Both the position numbers and the translations under genes were made by a program. Of a stretch of DNA of 29,607 nucleotides, positions 22,698 through 29,607 are shown in pieces. The DNA comes from Bauldia sp. (GTDB lineage Bacteria; Pseudomonadota; Alphaproteobacteria; Rhizobiales; Kaistiaceae). The notes below the pieces were generated by a model. The model made no database searches. It saw nothing but the letters and a program-made list of their open reading frames with translations, and was not told the DNA's origin. The stretch spans positions 1 through 29,607 of the forward strand of contig JAGRKY010000001.1 of the NCBI GenBank assembly GCA_020442095.1, given 5' to 3'. Position 1 is the first letter of the stretch. Every line of letters begins with the position of its first letter.

Positions 22698-22789
22698 GGG
22701 GCTCGATGTCTCCCTTTGTGTCGCGCGATCGATGCCGCGCTGTTGATCGATCCGGCCCCGACGCGACAAGGCCGGCGCCGCTTTCCGGG

Positions 22790-23815
22790 CTACTCGCCGT
22801 CGCCAAGTTTCGTCCCCGTGTCGAGGAAGAGAAACTCGTCGGGATCAATCCCGTTCGCCACGGCCGAGCGCAGCACCGCATGCTGCAGGAATACCGCCAC
22901 GAACAACGGCAGTTCCAGAGGTGATGCCGGTTCAACGGCTACGACGATGGTGTTGCCATCCTCGCTTGCGCGCGGCGAGGCACGGAACTCGACGATCCGG
23001 CGCTTGAGAGGCAACAATGCGCGGACAATCTCGCCCTCGTCCGGGCCGTCGACGACAATGTGCATCGTCGTGTCGCTCGTCGATTCCATCAAGCCGTGCA
23101 GATATTGCCGCGTTTCGAATGGCGCCACCGGCTTGCGCGCAACTTCGCGGATAAGCAGGCTGCCGCCTTCCGCTATCCCGGAGAACTCGGATGGCGCGAC
23201 AAAGTCGGCGGATGTCGAGTCTGCGAGCATATCGGCGAATGCTTCGACAGCCGTGTCGTTTGCCGCAACGAAGGCTTCCAGCCGTCCGGCAATGCTGAGC
23301 CACGATTGCGCCGGCGCTCCTTCTGCGCGGGCCTCGGCCAGCATCGAAACCGCCATGACGGACGCGGTGTAGCCGATCGTCGAAGCCAGACTGTCGGGAA
23401 GGTCACCGAGCGACAGGACAGCATCGGCAATCTTCGCCATTGGTGAGTCGCTGACATTGACGATTGCCAGCTTCGGCCCGCGCGCTTCCCGCAGCATGGC
23501 GACGGTTTCGCGGCTCCGCCCCGATTGCGACAGCGCGACGACGGCATCGGTGGCCGGAAGCGGGGTCGCCTCGCCGGCATTGATGCGCGAGCTCGGGATG
23601 CCCCGTGACGAAAGGTACGATACCGGCGCCGCAAGGGCCGCGAAACTTGCGCCGATCCCCGCGAAGGTGATGTGGCCCGGCCCCTCGAGGACCCGCGCGG
23701 CATCGGCGGCGTCGGCCATCAGCCTCGGAACCGCGGATCGCAGCACTTCGACCTCGCGCCCGACCGCGTCGCGGAACGGGATGAAGCCCTGCCTGAGAAA
23801 TGCTTCGATACTCAT
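22790..23815 (-). CDS. SIS-domain sugar-phosphate isomerase/deaminase (AgaS/GlmS-isomerase-like)
   Basis: A 341-residue protein with two SIS domains, like the isomerase half of GlmS, AgaS and NagB-II. Domain one has HITFAGIGASFAALAAP, VVALSQSGRSRETVAML (phosphosugar-binding Ser/Thr cluster) and DLPDSLASTIGYTASVM. Domain two has VAPSEFSGIAEGGSLLIREVARKP, then ETRQYLHGLMES with the ring-opening-type His. There is no N-terminal glutaminase domain, so it does not make glucosamine-6-phosphate from glutamine. In this operon it most likely deaminates and isomerises the NagA product to fructose-6-phosphate or tagatose-6-phosphate. ATG 23815 overlaps the permease stop by 4 bases, with AGAAGGA upstream. 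A gap of 92 bases follows before the GntR gene. Confidence 0.9.
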   Translation of the reverse strand: MSIEAFLRQGFIPFRDAVGREVEVLRSAVPRLMADAADAARVLEGPGHITFAGIGASFAALAAPVSYLSSRGIPSSRINAGEATPLPATDAVVALSQSGRSRETVAMLREARGPKLAIVNVSDSPMAKIADAVLSLGDLPDSLASTIGYTASVMAVSMLAEARAEGAPAQSWLSIAGRLEAFVAANDTAVEAFADMLADSTSADFVAPSEFSGIAEGGSLLIREVARKPVAPFETRQYLHGLMESTSDTTMHIVVDGPDEGEIVRALLPLKRRIVEFRASPRASEDGNTIVVAVEPASPLELPLFVAVFLQHAVLRSAVANGIDPDEFLFLDTGTKLGDGE

Positions 23816-25035
23816 CGACTGCCGGTCCTTCTGCCGCGCCGCGCTACCGAGTCGATGACGACAGCGGCGACCAGCACGATTCCTGTAATGATGTACTTCA
23901 CGTCGGATTGCTGATTGAGGAGGTCCATCCCGTTCGAGACGGCTCCGATGACGAGCATGCCGAGCAAGGCCGAGTAGCCGGCGCCGCGTCCCCCGAACAG
24001 ACTGGTGCCGCCGATGACCGCCGCCGCGATGGCGTTCAGCAGCATCTCGTTGCCGCCGCTGGCCTGGTTGACTGCCGAGAGGCGGGACGCGACGAGGATG
24101 CCGGCCAGTGCCGCGAAGCTGGAGCAGAGCACAAAGGCGACGACCTTGACGCGATCGACCTCGATGCCGGCGCGCCGTGCGGCCTCCGCATTGCCGCCAA
24201 CCGCGAAGAGCTTGCGGCCGAATTTCGTCGTCGACAGCAGGATATCCACCAGCGTCACAAGGACGAGGAAGATCATGAACAGCAGCGAAATGCCGCGCCA
24301 AAGGGAGAAGATCGTCGTCGCCGCAACGATAAGCGCCGCAATCGCCACGGCGACCGCCAGGCGCCCTGTCAGCGGACGCGGTGGCAGGTTTCTTTGCCGT
24401 CGTTTTCGCGCCGTATGCGCGATGACGGCCAGCGAGACGGCGAGGTAGCCGGCAGCGATTAGGTAACCGACCCAGGCCGGCAGGACAGTGGTGGCGACCG
24501 AGGCAATGATGCCGTCGTAGGGAAGGTTGATGGTGCCGGCATTGCCGAGCACCATGAGCTGGGCGCCCTGCCAGGCGAGGAGTCCTCCGAGGGTCAGCAC
24601 GAATGACGGCACCCCGAGCTTGGTGAAGATCAATCCGTGGAAGAGCCCGATCGCCGCCCCGAAGGCGATTGCCGCGACCACCGCCAGGACCGGGTCCCAG
24701 CCCATGTGGACAGCCAGCACCACCATTGCGGCCGAGGTGACGCCGCTGACCGAGCCCGCCGAGAGGTCGATCTCGCCGATGATCAGCACGAAGATGATGC
24801 CAAGCGCCAATACACCGACCGGCGCGATCTGCTGGCTGAGGTTGAAGATATTCTGCGGCAGGAGGAAGCGGTCGCTCGCCGCCTGGAAGATGATTGTAAC
24901 CACGACCAGGCCGAGAATGACCGGCAGCGGACCGAGATCGCCGCCGCCCAGCAACCTGGCCAGCCAGTGCGTTTCACGAGGCGCGGCGTCGTCTTCAGCG
25001 GGATTGTCCCTGGCGCCTTCGTCCACCGCGGTCAT
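23812..25035 (-). CDS. Sugar ABC transporter permease (XylH-like)
   Basis: A 407-residue inner-membrane permease of the XylH/FrcC kind, longer than RbsC because of a charged loop (HTARKRRQRNLPPRPLTGR) in mid-protein. Recognisable parts are GIIFVLIIGEIDLSAGSVSG, GVPSFVLTLGGLLAWQG, the coupling segment VGGNAEAARRAGIEVDRVK, and AIAAAVIGGTSLFGGRGAG. ATG 25035 overlaps the ATPase TGA, with AAAGGGGG upstream. With the binding protein and single-domain ATPase it forms a complete importer. It is in the same superfamily as the permease at 8129-9145 but of a different subtype, so the two importers probably handle different sugars. Confidence 0.94.
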   Translation of the reverse strand: MTAVDEGARDNPAEDDAAPRETHWLARLLGGGDLGPLPVILGLVVVTIIFQAASDRFLLPQNIFNLSQQIAPVGVLALGIIFVLIIGEIDLSAGSVSGVTSAAMVVLAVHMGWDPVLAVVAAIAFGAAIGLFHGLIFTKLGVPSFVLTLGGLLAWQGAQLMVLGNAGTINLPYDGIIASVATTVLPAWVGYLIAAGYLAVSLAVIAHTARKRRQRNLPPRPLTGRLAVAVAIAALIVAATTIFSLWRGISLLFMIFLVLVTLVDILLSTTKFGRKLFAVGGNAEAARRAGIEVDRVKVVAFVLCSSFAALAGILVASRLSAVNQASGGNEMLLNAIAAAVIGGTSLFGGRGAGYSALLGMLVIGAVSNGMDLLNQQSDVKYIITGIVLVAAVVIDSVARRGRRTGSR

Positions 25036-25850
25036 GATGGTGCGCCCCCTTTGCCTTTGCCTTCCCTGCGAGCCCGCCGCCTCTGCGCGCGACTGTCGGC
25101 GACGCCGGTGATCGCGGCGACGACCTCGTCTTCGGACGTGTCCTCGACGGTGAAGCTCGCGACACTGCGACCAAGCCTCAGGCAGACGATGCGGTCGGCG
25201 ACATCGAAGACGTCGGCGAGGTTGTGGCTGATCATCAGGACGGCGTGGCCGTCGTCGCGAAGGCGCTCGATCAGGCCCAGCACCTCGGCGGTCTGTTCGA
25301 CGCCGAGCGCGGCCGTCGGCTCGTCGAGGATCACGAGCTTCGGATCGCCGAGCAGGGATCGCGCGATCGCTACCGATTGCCGTTGGCCGCCGGAGAGCGA
25401 AGCGACGGGCGTCCGCAGGTCCTTGATCTTGACCGAGAGCCGCGCCAGCAACCCGATCGCGACTTCTTCCATATCCAGTGAACGGAGAAAGCCCGCGGAC
25501 GTTTTTTCCTGGCCGAGAAAGAGGTTCGAGACGACGTCGAGATTGTCGCAGAGCGCGAGGTCCTGGTAGACGGTCGCGATGCCGAGGCGGGCGGAATCGA
25601 TCGGGCTGCGCGGCGTCACGACCCGTCCCTCGACCATCATCGTGCCACTGTCCATCGGCTGGACGCCCGAGATCGCCTTGATCAACGTCGACTTGCCGGC
25701 GCCGTTGTCGCCGACCAGCGCAACCACCTCGCGCTGATTGACGATGAGATTGACGTCGCTGAGCGCCAGCACGGCGCCGAAGCTCTTCCGGATGTGCTCC
25801 ATCGCCAGCACGGGCGCGGAACCATTCTGATCGCCCACCATTGTGGTCAC
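25032..25850 (-). CDS. Sugar ABC transporter ATPase, single domain (XylG/FrcA-like)
   Basis: A 272-residue ATPase with one nucleotide-binding domain. Walker A GDNGAGKST is at 47-55, Q-loop YQD near 95-97, signature LSGGQRQ at 152-158, Walker B LVILDEPTAAL from 172, and switch His209 in MISHN. The short form is typical of FrcA-type alphaproteobacterial importers. GTG 25850 is preferred: it overlaps the ROK stop by 4 bases (GTGA) and has AAGGGAG eight bases upstream; ATG 25841 is the alternative three codons later. The last ~20 residues are very basic (RRRARREGKGKGG). Confidence 0.93.
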   Translation of the reverse strand: MTTMVGDQNGSAPVLAMEHIRKSFGAVLALSDVNLIVNQREVVALVGDNGAGKSTLIKAISGVQPMDSGTMMVEGRVVTPRSPIDSARLGIATVYQDLALCDNLDVVSNLFLGQEKTSAGFLRSLDMEEVAIGLLARLSVKIKDLRTPVASLSGGQRQSVAIARSLLGDPKLVILDEPTAALGVEQTAEVLGLIERLRDDGHAVLMISHNLADVFDVADRIVCLRLGRSVASFTVEDTSEDEVVAAITGVADSRAQRRRARREGKGKGGAPS

Positions 25851-26782
25851 GCCGGTAGCTCCCTTGAATCCGCATGCCGCGTACCGGGGCGGGCCCGCGA
25901 CCAGGCGGCCCCGCCAATCAGGGCGGCGTCGTCGCCGAGAGCTGCCTCGCGGACGGCAACGTCCCACGAGAGGTTCGAGAATTCCCAGTCGGCGAGGCGC
26001 CGCGCGATCTCCCGGGCGAGGGCCCCTTCGGTCGCTCGCGCAAGCCCGCCGCCGATTACCAGCACATCGGGCGTGCAGGCATGGCAGAGGATGACTGCGA
26101 TGGAGACGGCGGCATCGAAGATATCGGTCAGCGCTTCCCGCGCCAGGCCAGCCTCCTCGCCGGTACCGTCGGCAAGCTCGCACGTGCCGCGATAGTCGAT
26201 CGGCCGGCCGAGCGCCTTTGCGAGCGCCTGTATGCGCTGTCCCGAAGCGAGCACGTCGGCGATCGGGCGGTCGAAGCCGAGGCTCCTGACGAATCCGATC
26301 TGGAAGCCGCCGATCGGGCCCGACAGGACGACCCCTTCGACCAGGGCCGCGGCGCCGACGCCGGTGGAAAACGTGAGGTATCCGGTGATGCCGGTAATCG
26401 AGCCGGCGCCGAAATAGCTTTCGCCGACAGCGGCGAGCTCGGCGTCCCCGGCGAGCTCGACGGGCAGCCCGCAGCGCTCGGAGAGGTAGGAATCTGAAAG
26501 CTGGTCGAGGTCGGTCCGGGGAAGGTTGCGGGCGCGGAGTACCTTGCCGGCGCGGCGATCGATACGACCGGGCGAACCGACGATGGCCCTTTCGGGATGG
26601 CCCTGTCGCGCCATTTTCCTGATCAGGTTCACGATCTGCTCCGGTTCCGACCCGCTACGGACGGGCTCCCTGGCGTTGTCGGCCAGAGTCCCGTCCGCAT
26701 TGATCAGCCCGACCCGGATGTTGGTTCCGCCGAGGTCGACGGCAACAATCTGGGCCGGACTGGTCATCGCGTGTGGCATCAC
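25847..26782 (-). CDS. ROK-family sugar kinase-like protein lacking the usual zinc motif
   Basis: A 311-residue ROK-family protein. It has the phosphate loop VAVDLGGTNIRVG (13-25), GSPGRID (69-75), a catalytic-type Asp113 in AGDAELAAVGE, FSTGVGAAALVEG (138-150), and VIGGGLARATEG near the C-terminus. Two hallmark elements are missing: GExGH is replaced by GGFQIGF, and CxCGxxGC is absent; only one Cys (TCELAD) lies in that region. It may be a kinase for an unusual amino sugar, as FrcK-like proteins are in rhizobial operons, or a non-kinase sensor. GTG 26782, ATG 26779 and ATG 26767 are all possible starts; GTG 26782 gives the 4-base overlap seen at other junctions here. Confidence 0.85.
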   Translation of the reverse strand: MMPHAMTSPAQIVAVDLGGTNIRVGLINADGTLADNAREPVRSGSEPEQIVNLIRKMARQGHPERAIVGSPGRIDRRAGKVLRARNLPRTDLDQLSDSYLSERCGLPVELAGDAELAAVGESYFGAGSITGITGYLTFSTGVGAAALVEGVVLSGPIGGFQIGFVRSLGFDRPIADVLASGQRIQALAKALGRPIDYRGTCELADGTGEEAGLAREALTDIFDAAVSIAVILCHACTPDVLVIGGGLARATEGALAREIARRLADWEFSNLSWDVAVREAALGDDAALIGGAAWSRARPGTRHADSRELPA

Positions 26783-27867
26783 TTCGTCAGCCCGGCCTCG
26801 GCGCAGGCGTCGGCGAAATCCGGCGTGCAGATCTGCTCGACGGTGAGGTAGCCGCTGTCGATCAGGATCTCCTGCATGTTGTCCATCGTCACGGCGATGG
26901 ACTGCAGCAGATGCGCCGGCACCTTGTGGGTGCCGTCGTCGACCTCACCGTTGATGAGGCTGTCGAGCGACTCGCCAAGGGCAATGGCGGAAGCGGCCTT
27001 TGCGGCGATCGCGGCATCGGTTTCGACCGGGAGGTACGTGCTCTCGTAAAGATCGCCGGCCACCATGAGCTGCACCGCGTCGAGCTGGGTGTCGAGACCC
27101 GTCACCGGGGGCATCGGGTCGACGCCGGCGCCCTTGAGGGCGGCGATCGCGCCTGTGGCCATGCCATCGTTCCCGGCATAGACGCCCGCTATCTTGTCGG
27201 CGCCGATCATCGTGATCGCCTGTTCGATGTGACGCTGGGCGTTGGAGGCCGACCATGCCTTGGTGTCGAATTCCGCGGCGACCGTGAAGCCGGAGTCGTC
27301 GATCACGCTGTGGGCACCCTGCTTCTCCGGTGCGGCTCCGGAGTCCGCCGGATCGCCGTTGAGCATGACGATATTGCCGGTGGTGAGGCCGTCCGCCTTC
27401 AGTTTGTCGATGAGCGCTTGCATGCCGACCATGCCCTGCTGCACGTTGTCGAACTTGACGGCGAAATCGACGCCGGCGTCGTAGATCACCTGATCGTAGC
27501 TGATCACCTTGGCATTCTGCTGGTGAGCGGCCTGGACCATCCGGCCGGCGGCGCTGGCATCGACCGGATTGAGGACGAGCACGGTCGCTCCTTCGGTCAG
27601 GGCGGATTCCACCTGGCTGAGCTGGCGACCGACATCGCCGGCCGCATTGTAATACTTGAGCTGGCAGGTCGGGCAGCTCTCGGCCAGCTGCTTCTCGAAG
27701 GTCGGCCGGTCGCGCGTCTCGTAGCGCGGCGTCTGGTTTTCCTTGAGCAGAAGGGCAACGATCGGTCCGTCAGACTGCGCGGCGACCGGTGCCTGCGATA
27801 TGGCGAGGGCTAAGGCTGCAATGGCGGGCGCGGCAAGGCGGCCGCCAATGGACTTCTGTCTCTTCAT
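26779..27867 (-). CDS. Sugar ABC transporter periplasmic substrate-binding protein (XylF-like)
   Basis: A 362-residue periplasmic binding protein, type 1 fold. ATG 27867 with AAGGGGAA upstream opens a signal peptide: MKRQK, hydrophobic APAIAALALAI, cleavage near APVAAQ/SD. The frame runs 10 codons further up, but that extension hides the signal sequence. XylF-like landmarks are IVALLLKENQTPRYE, LVLNPVDASAAGRMV, KVISYDQVI and VYAGNDGMATGAIAALK. Cys pairs SCPTC near the N-terminus and C...C at the C-terminus could form disulfides. It is the first gene of the amino-sugar operon and follows the operator region near 27.94 kb. It probably binds an amino sugar or related hexose. Confidence 0.94.
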   Translation of the reverse strand: MKRQKSIGGRLAAPAIAALALAISQAPVAAQSDGPIVALLLKENQTPRYETRDRPTFEKQLAESCPTCQLKYYNAAGDVGRQLSQVESALTEGATVLVLNPVDASAAGRMVQAAHQQNAKVISYDQVIYDAGVDFAVKFDNVQQGMVGMQALIDKLKADGLTTGNIVMLNGDPADSGAAPEKQGAHSVIDDSGFTVAAEFDTKAWSASNAQRHIEQAITMIGADKIAGVYAGNDGMATGAIAALKGAGVDPMPPVTGLDTQLDAVQLMVAGDLYESTYLPVETDAAIAAKAASAIALGESLDSLINGEVDDGTHKVPAHLLQSIAVTMDNMQEILIDSGYLTVEQICTPDFADACAEAGLTK

Positions 27868-27918
27868 CGGTAGTTCCCCTTCCACTGGTTTTTCCATCGA
27901 CGGCTAATGGTTCTATCG

Positions 27919-27949
27919 ATGAGACCAATTGTCAATCCATTGGTCTCAT
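27919..27949. promoter_or_regulatory. Operator of the amino-sugar operon: perfect 11-bp inverted repeat
   Basis: ATGAGACCAAT (27919-27929) and ATTGGTCTCAT (27939-27949) are perfect inverted copies separated by 9 bases. The arm core TGGTCT is the half-site known for HutC/UTRA GntR regulators of amino-sugar genes (for example DasR, TGGTCTAGACCA). It lies about 52 bases before the binding-protein start, and the -35 candidate is in its spacer. The UTRA regulator of the operon (21864-22697) is the likely ligand-controlled binder. Confidence 0.7.
27930..27935 (-). promoter_or_regulatory. -35 box candidate TTGACA of the long minus-strand operon
   Basis: On the minus strand the spacer of the operator reads TTGACA, a perfect -35 hexamer. 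With 17-bp spacing the -10 would be AACCAT (27912-27907), a poor match, so the exact start is uncertain. Position and operator overlap support a repressible promoter for the operon down to at least nanE. Confidence 0.55.
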
Positions 27950-27955
27950 TGAATA

Positions 27956-27968
27956 ATACCAATGGTAT
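27956..27968. promoter_or_regulatory. Second operator-like palindrome ATACCA-A-TGGTAT
   Basis: A 13-base palindrome with 6-base arms, seven bases beyond the first inverted repeat. It shares the ACCAA/TGGT core. Together the ATTGGT/ACCAAT units give a clustered site that could hold two regulator dimers or a looped complex. Confidence 0.5.
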
Positions 27969-28449
27969 ATTTTGGTGAGTTAGCCCTTGTTCCTTCTGGA
28001 TTGGCCGCTGTGGCGAGACTCCGATCCGCGCGACGCTGCGGATGCGTCTGCCTGATGCTCCGGGCTGTGTCAGTCATCGGGCAAGCACAGCCGGACGCAG
28101 TTGGACGGTTCCGCGACGGTTCGGCAGGCCGCGCGAATTCTGCAGGAACATGGGCATCGGCCCGGCGTGGTGCCGGCGGCCGTGCGTGAAACTGCGTCTG
28201 GCGTCGCTCCCTGAGGGGCGGCCCGCCGGCAAGTCCGAGGGAGGCACCTACGGCTGGCCGAGCAGGGACCCCTGGTGCCGGGCATATCGCTCGCGGAACG
28301 TTCCGCAGGGAAGCAGCGTCGCCCCGCTGCTCAAGGAACGCTTGGCCGAGCGTGTTCGAACTCACCGACACCTTTGCGCGACCGCATTGTTCCTGCCGAC
28401 GCTGACTTTGATTGGCACTTCGCCACTTCGGCGCGCCGCCGACCCGCTG
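27969..28449. other. About 480 bases without a recognisable gene
   Basis: Open frames exist on both strands (for example 27946-28371 minus, 28275-28580 plus), but their translations are rich in Arg, Pro and Ala, match no family I know, and lack ribosome sites. I see no transposase remnant, tRNA or clear repeat. The stretch separates the HyuB-family gene from the operator region and may hold a decayed gene or a 3' region of that transcript. Confidence 0.5.
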
Positions 28450-29607
28450 CTAGGCAGATCCGGTTGCTCGAAGTTTCGCGCGCATCCGATCTGTCGCTGT
28501 CACATCGACCGCCAGGCCACCCTCGGCCTGATCGGTTGCCAGAACGACGCCATAGGCATCGCGCGCCGCCTCGAGGCTGACCCAGCCTTCGAGGACGTCC
28601 TCGAGAACTCGCATCGGGTCACGCGTCATCGGGTCGCCATAGCCGCCGCCACCGCAGTCGAGGCCGTAGACCTTCTCGCCCATGTCTATCTGGAAGGTGC
28701 AGACATTGGGCTTCTTCTCGCGCGTTCCGTCCGCCGCGATCCTGTAGGTGGCGGCTGCCGATCCCGGGCCGCCACCGAGCACCCCCTGGGGTGGGTTGTA
28801 GTGACCGTCGGAGGGAATGACGACGGTCATACGGCCGCTTTTGCTGCCATAGACCACCTCGGCCGCCGGCGCGCCGCGGTAGCGACCGGCGCCGCCCGTA
28901 TCGACGGCGAGGCGCTGCATCTCGATGTGGATCGGGTATTTGAGTTCGTCGAGCTCGATACTGTCCCGGTAGGTCACGCCACCGGCATTCGGCAGCACAT
29001 AGGTCACCCAGCCGTCCGCCGCCGGGCCGCCGGGCCCGCCGTTCTTGCCCACGAAGATCTGGTTTATGTAGGGCTCGCCGCCGTGGCGGCCGTCAAATCC
29101 CGATATCACCGCCATCGGCGCACCCATGGCGTTGCCGCCCTGGGCGAGGCCGAACCCGTCACCGAGCTTCGCGAAGGCCGATTGTGTGACGTTGACGACG
29201 CGGTCGGTGAGATTGGTGGTCGCCATCGAGCAGGAATGCGGGAAGCGCGGGATCCCGACGCAACAGTTTTCCCTGAGGCGGACGTCGATGCATCGAAAGC
29301 TGCCCGCATTCTTGGGGATGTCCCATTCGAGGCAATTGAAAAGGGCGGTGACGACCGCACTGGTCGAGCAGGCCTCCGAGAGGTTCAGGCCGCAATCGAG
29401 ACAATCCGGATTGTCGCGGAGATCGACCTCGATCCTGGCCGCCTTCGGGTCGACCGTGATCTTGACCTGCACCGGGATACCCTCCGGAACCGCCGGCGTG
29501 GCGTCGTGCCGGGTCTGGTCCGTCACTGTCCCTGCCGGAACCCGCGCTATGGCGTTCGCCATCCGCTGCTCCGAATAATCGAACCATTGCCTGATGAAGC
29601 GCTTGAC
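28450..29607 (-). CDS. Hydantoinase B/oxoprolinase (HyuB) family subunit, C-terminal part
   Basis: The frame enters from the right window edge (VKRFIRQWFDYSEQRMANAI) and runs 385 codons to a stop at 28450-28452; whole HyuB subunits are usually 500-600 residues. Family landmarks are IEVDLRDNPDC, the SEACSTSAVVTALF block, IPKNAGSFRCIDVRL, FGLAQGGNAMGAP, LDELKYPIHIEMQRL, GGAGRYRGAPAAEVVY and the Gly-rich tail YGLDCGGGGYGDPMTRDP. These subunits pair with HyuA and act in ATP-dependent opening of hydantoins or 5-oxoproline, or as parts of acetone-carboxylase-like enzymes. The partner gene would lie to the right, outside the window. The region is rich in Cys (CLDCG, ENCCVG, HSCS), which is noteworthy. 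It does not overlap or lie close to the amino-sugar operon. Confidence 0.92.
   Translation of the reverse strand, partial: VKRFIRQWFDYSEQRMANAIARVPAGTVTDQTRHDATPAVPEGIPVQVKITVDPKAARIEVDLRDNPDCLDCGLNLSEACSTSAVVTALFNCLEWDIPKNAGSFRCIDVRLRENCCVGIPRFPHSCSMATTNLTDRVVNVTQSAFAKLGDGFGLAQGGNAMGAPMAVISGFDGRHGGEPYINQIFVGKNGGPGGPAADGWVTYVLPNAGGVTYRDSIELDELKYPIHIEMQRLAVDTGGAGRYRGAPAAEVVYGSKSGRMTVVIPSDGHYNPPQGVLGGGPGSAAATYRIAADGTREKKPNVCTFQIDMGEKVYGLDCGGGGYGDPMTRDPMRVLEDVLEGWVSLEAARDAYGVVLATDQAEGGLAVDVTATDRMRAKLRATGSA

Noticed and set aside
23812..25917. A 701-codon frame joining ATPase-region sequence to the permease
   Set aside because: The upstream part is an out-of-frame reading of the ATPase gene; the permease begins at ATG 25035.
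1..29607. Insertion sequences, phage genes, CRISPR array, tRNA or rRNA
   Set aside because: No transposase or integrase motifs, spaced direct repeats or RNA-gene signatures were seen on reading both strands.

Overview
The window is GC-rich DNA with the gene style of an alphaproteobacterium, most likely Hyphomicrobiales/Rhizobiales-like. The grounds are several sugar ABC importers of the ribose/xylose (CUT2) type, GntR regulators beside catabolic genes, many short-chain dehydrogenases and HIBADH-family enzymes, and tightly overlapping operons. The genus cannot be read from the sequence. There is no tRNA, rRNA, CRISPR array, insertion sequence or phage gene that I can recognise. The whole window looks like chromosomal or megaplasmid catabolic DNA.

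Region A (about 1-14.8 kb) is a divergent catabolic cluster around one control region at 5048-5275. Leftward (minus strand) run an SDR, an AHL-lactonase-like metallo-beta-lactamase-fold (MBL) hydrolase, an unusually long HIBADH-family dehydrogenase with a duplicated C-terminal domain, an HSL-type alpha/beta hydrolase, a second SDR and the first codons of another gene. Rightward (plus strand) run a complete CUT2 importer (binding protein, two-domain ATPase, permease), a small carboxymuconolactone decarboxylase (CMD)-family protein, a HIBADH-family dehydrogenase, a FadR-type GntR regulator, a tandem-duplicated CMD protein, an aldehyde dehydrogenase and a xylose-isomerase-like TIM-barrel protein. 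The control region holds two near-matches to the FadR-family operator, each on a predicted -10 box, and a third inverted repeat across both -35 boxes. I infer import and stepwise oxidation of a sugar- or lactone-like compound with ester or lactone opening. The substrate is unknown.

Region B (14.8-16.9 kb) holds a second, different MBL-fold hydrolase (minus) divergent from a DUF6807 (PmoA-like) protein (plus). Between them lies a perfect TGTGATC/GATCACA inverted repeat.

Region C (16.9-27.97 kb) is one long minus-strand operon, read from an operator-rich promoter near 27.94 kb. In order of transcription it has a XylF-like binding protein, a divergent ROK-family protein, a single-domain sugar ATPase, a XylH-like permease, a SIS-domain sugar-phosphate isomerase/deaminase, a GntR/UTRA regulator, NagA and a NanE-like epimerase. 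Most junctions overlap by 4 bases. This is an amino-sugar uptake and catabolism operon. Its ROK and NanE proteins have lost usual motif residues, so the true substrate may be atypical. Directly downstream is the C-terminal half of a ribose-type permease with no N-terminal half. It is followed by an SDR, a shikimate-dehydrogenase-like protein and a fumarylacetoacetate-hydrolase-family protein. This looks like the tail of a second catabolic operon joined to the nag operon by a deletion.

Region D (27.97-29.6 kb) is about 480 bases without a recognisable gene, then the C-terminal part of a hydantoinase B/HyuB-family subunit that runs off the right edge.
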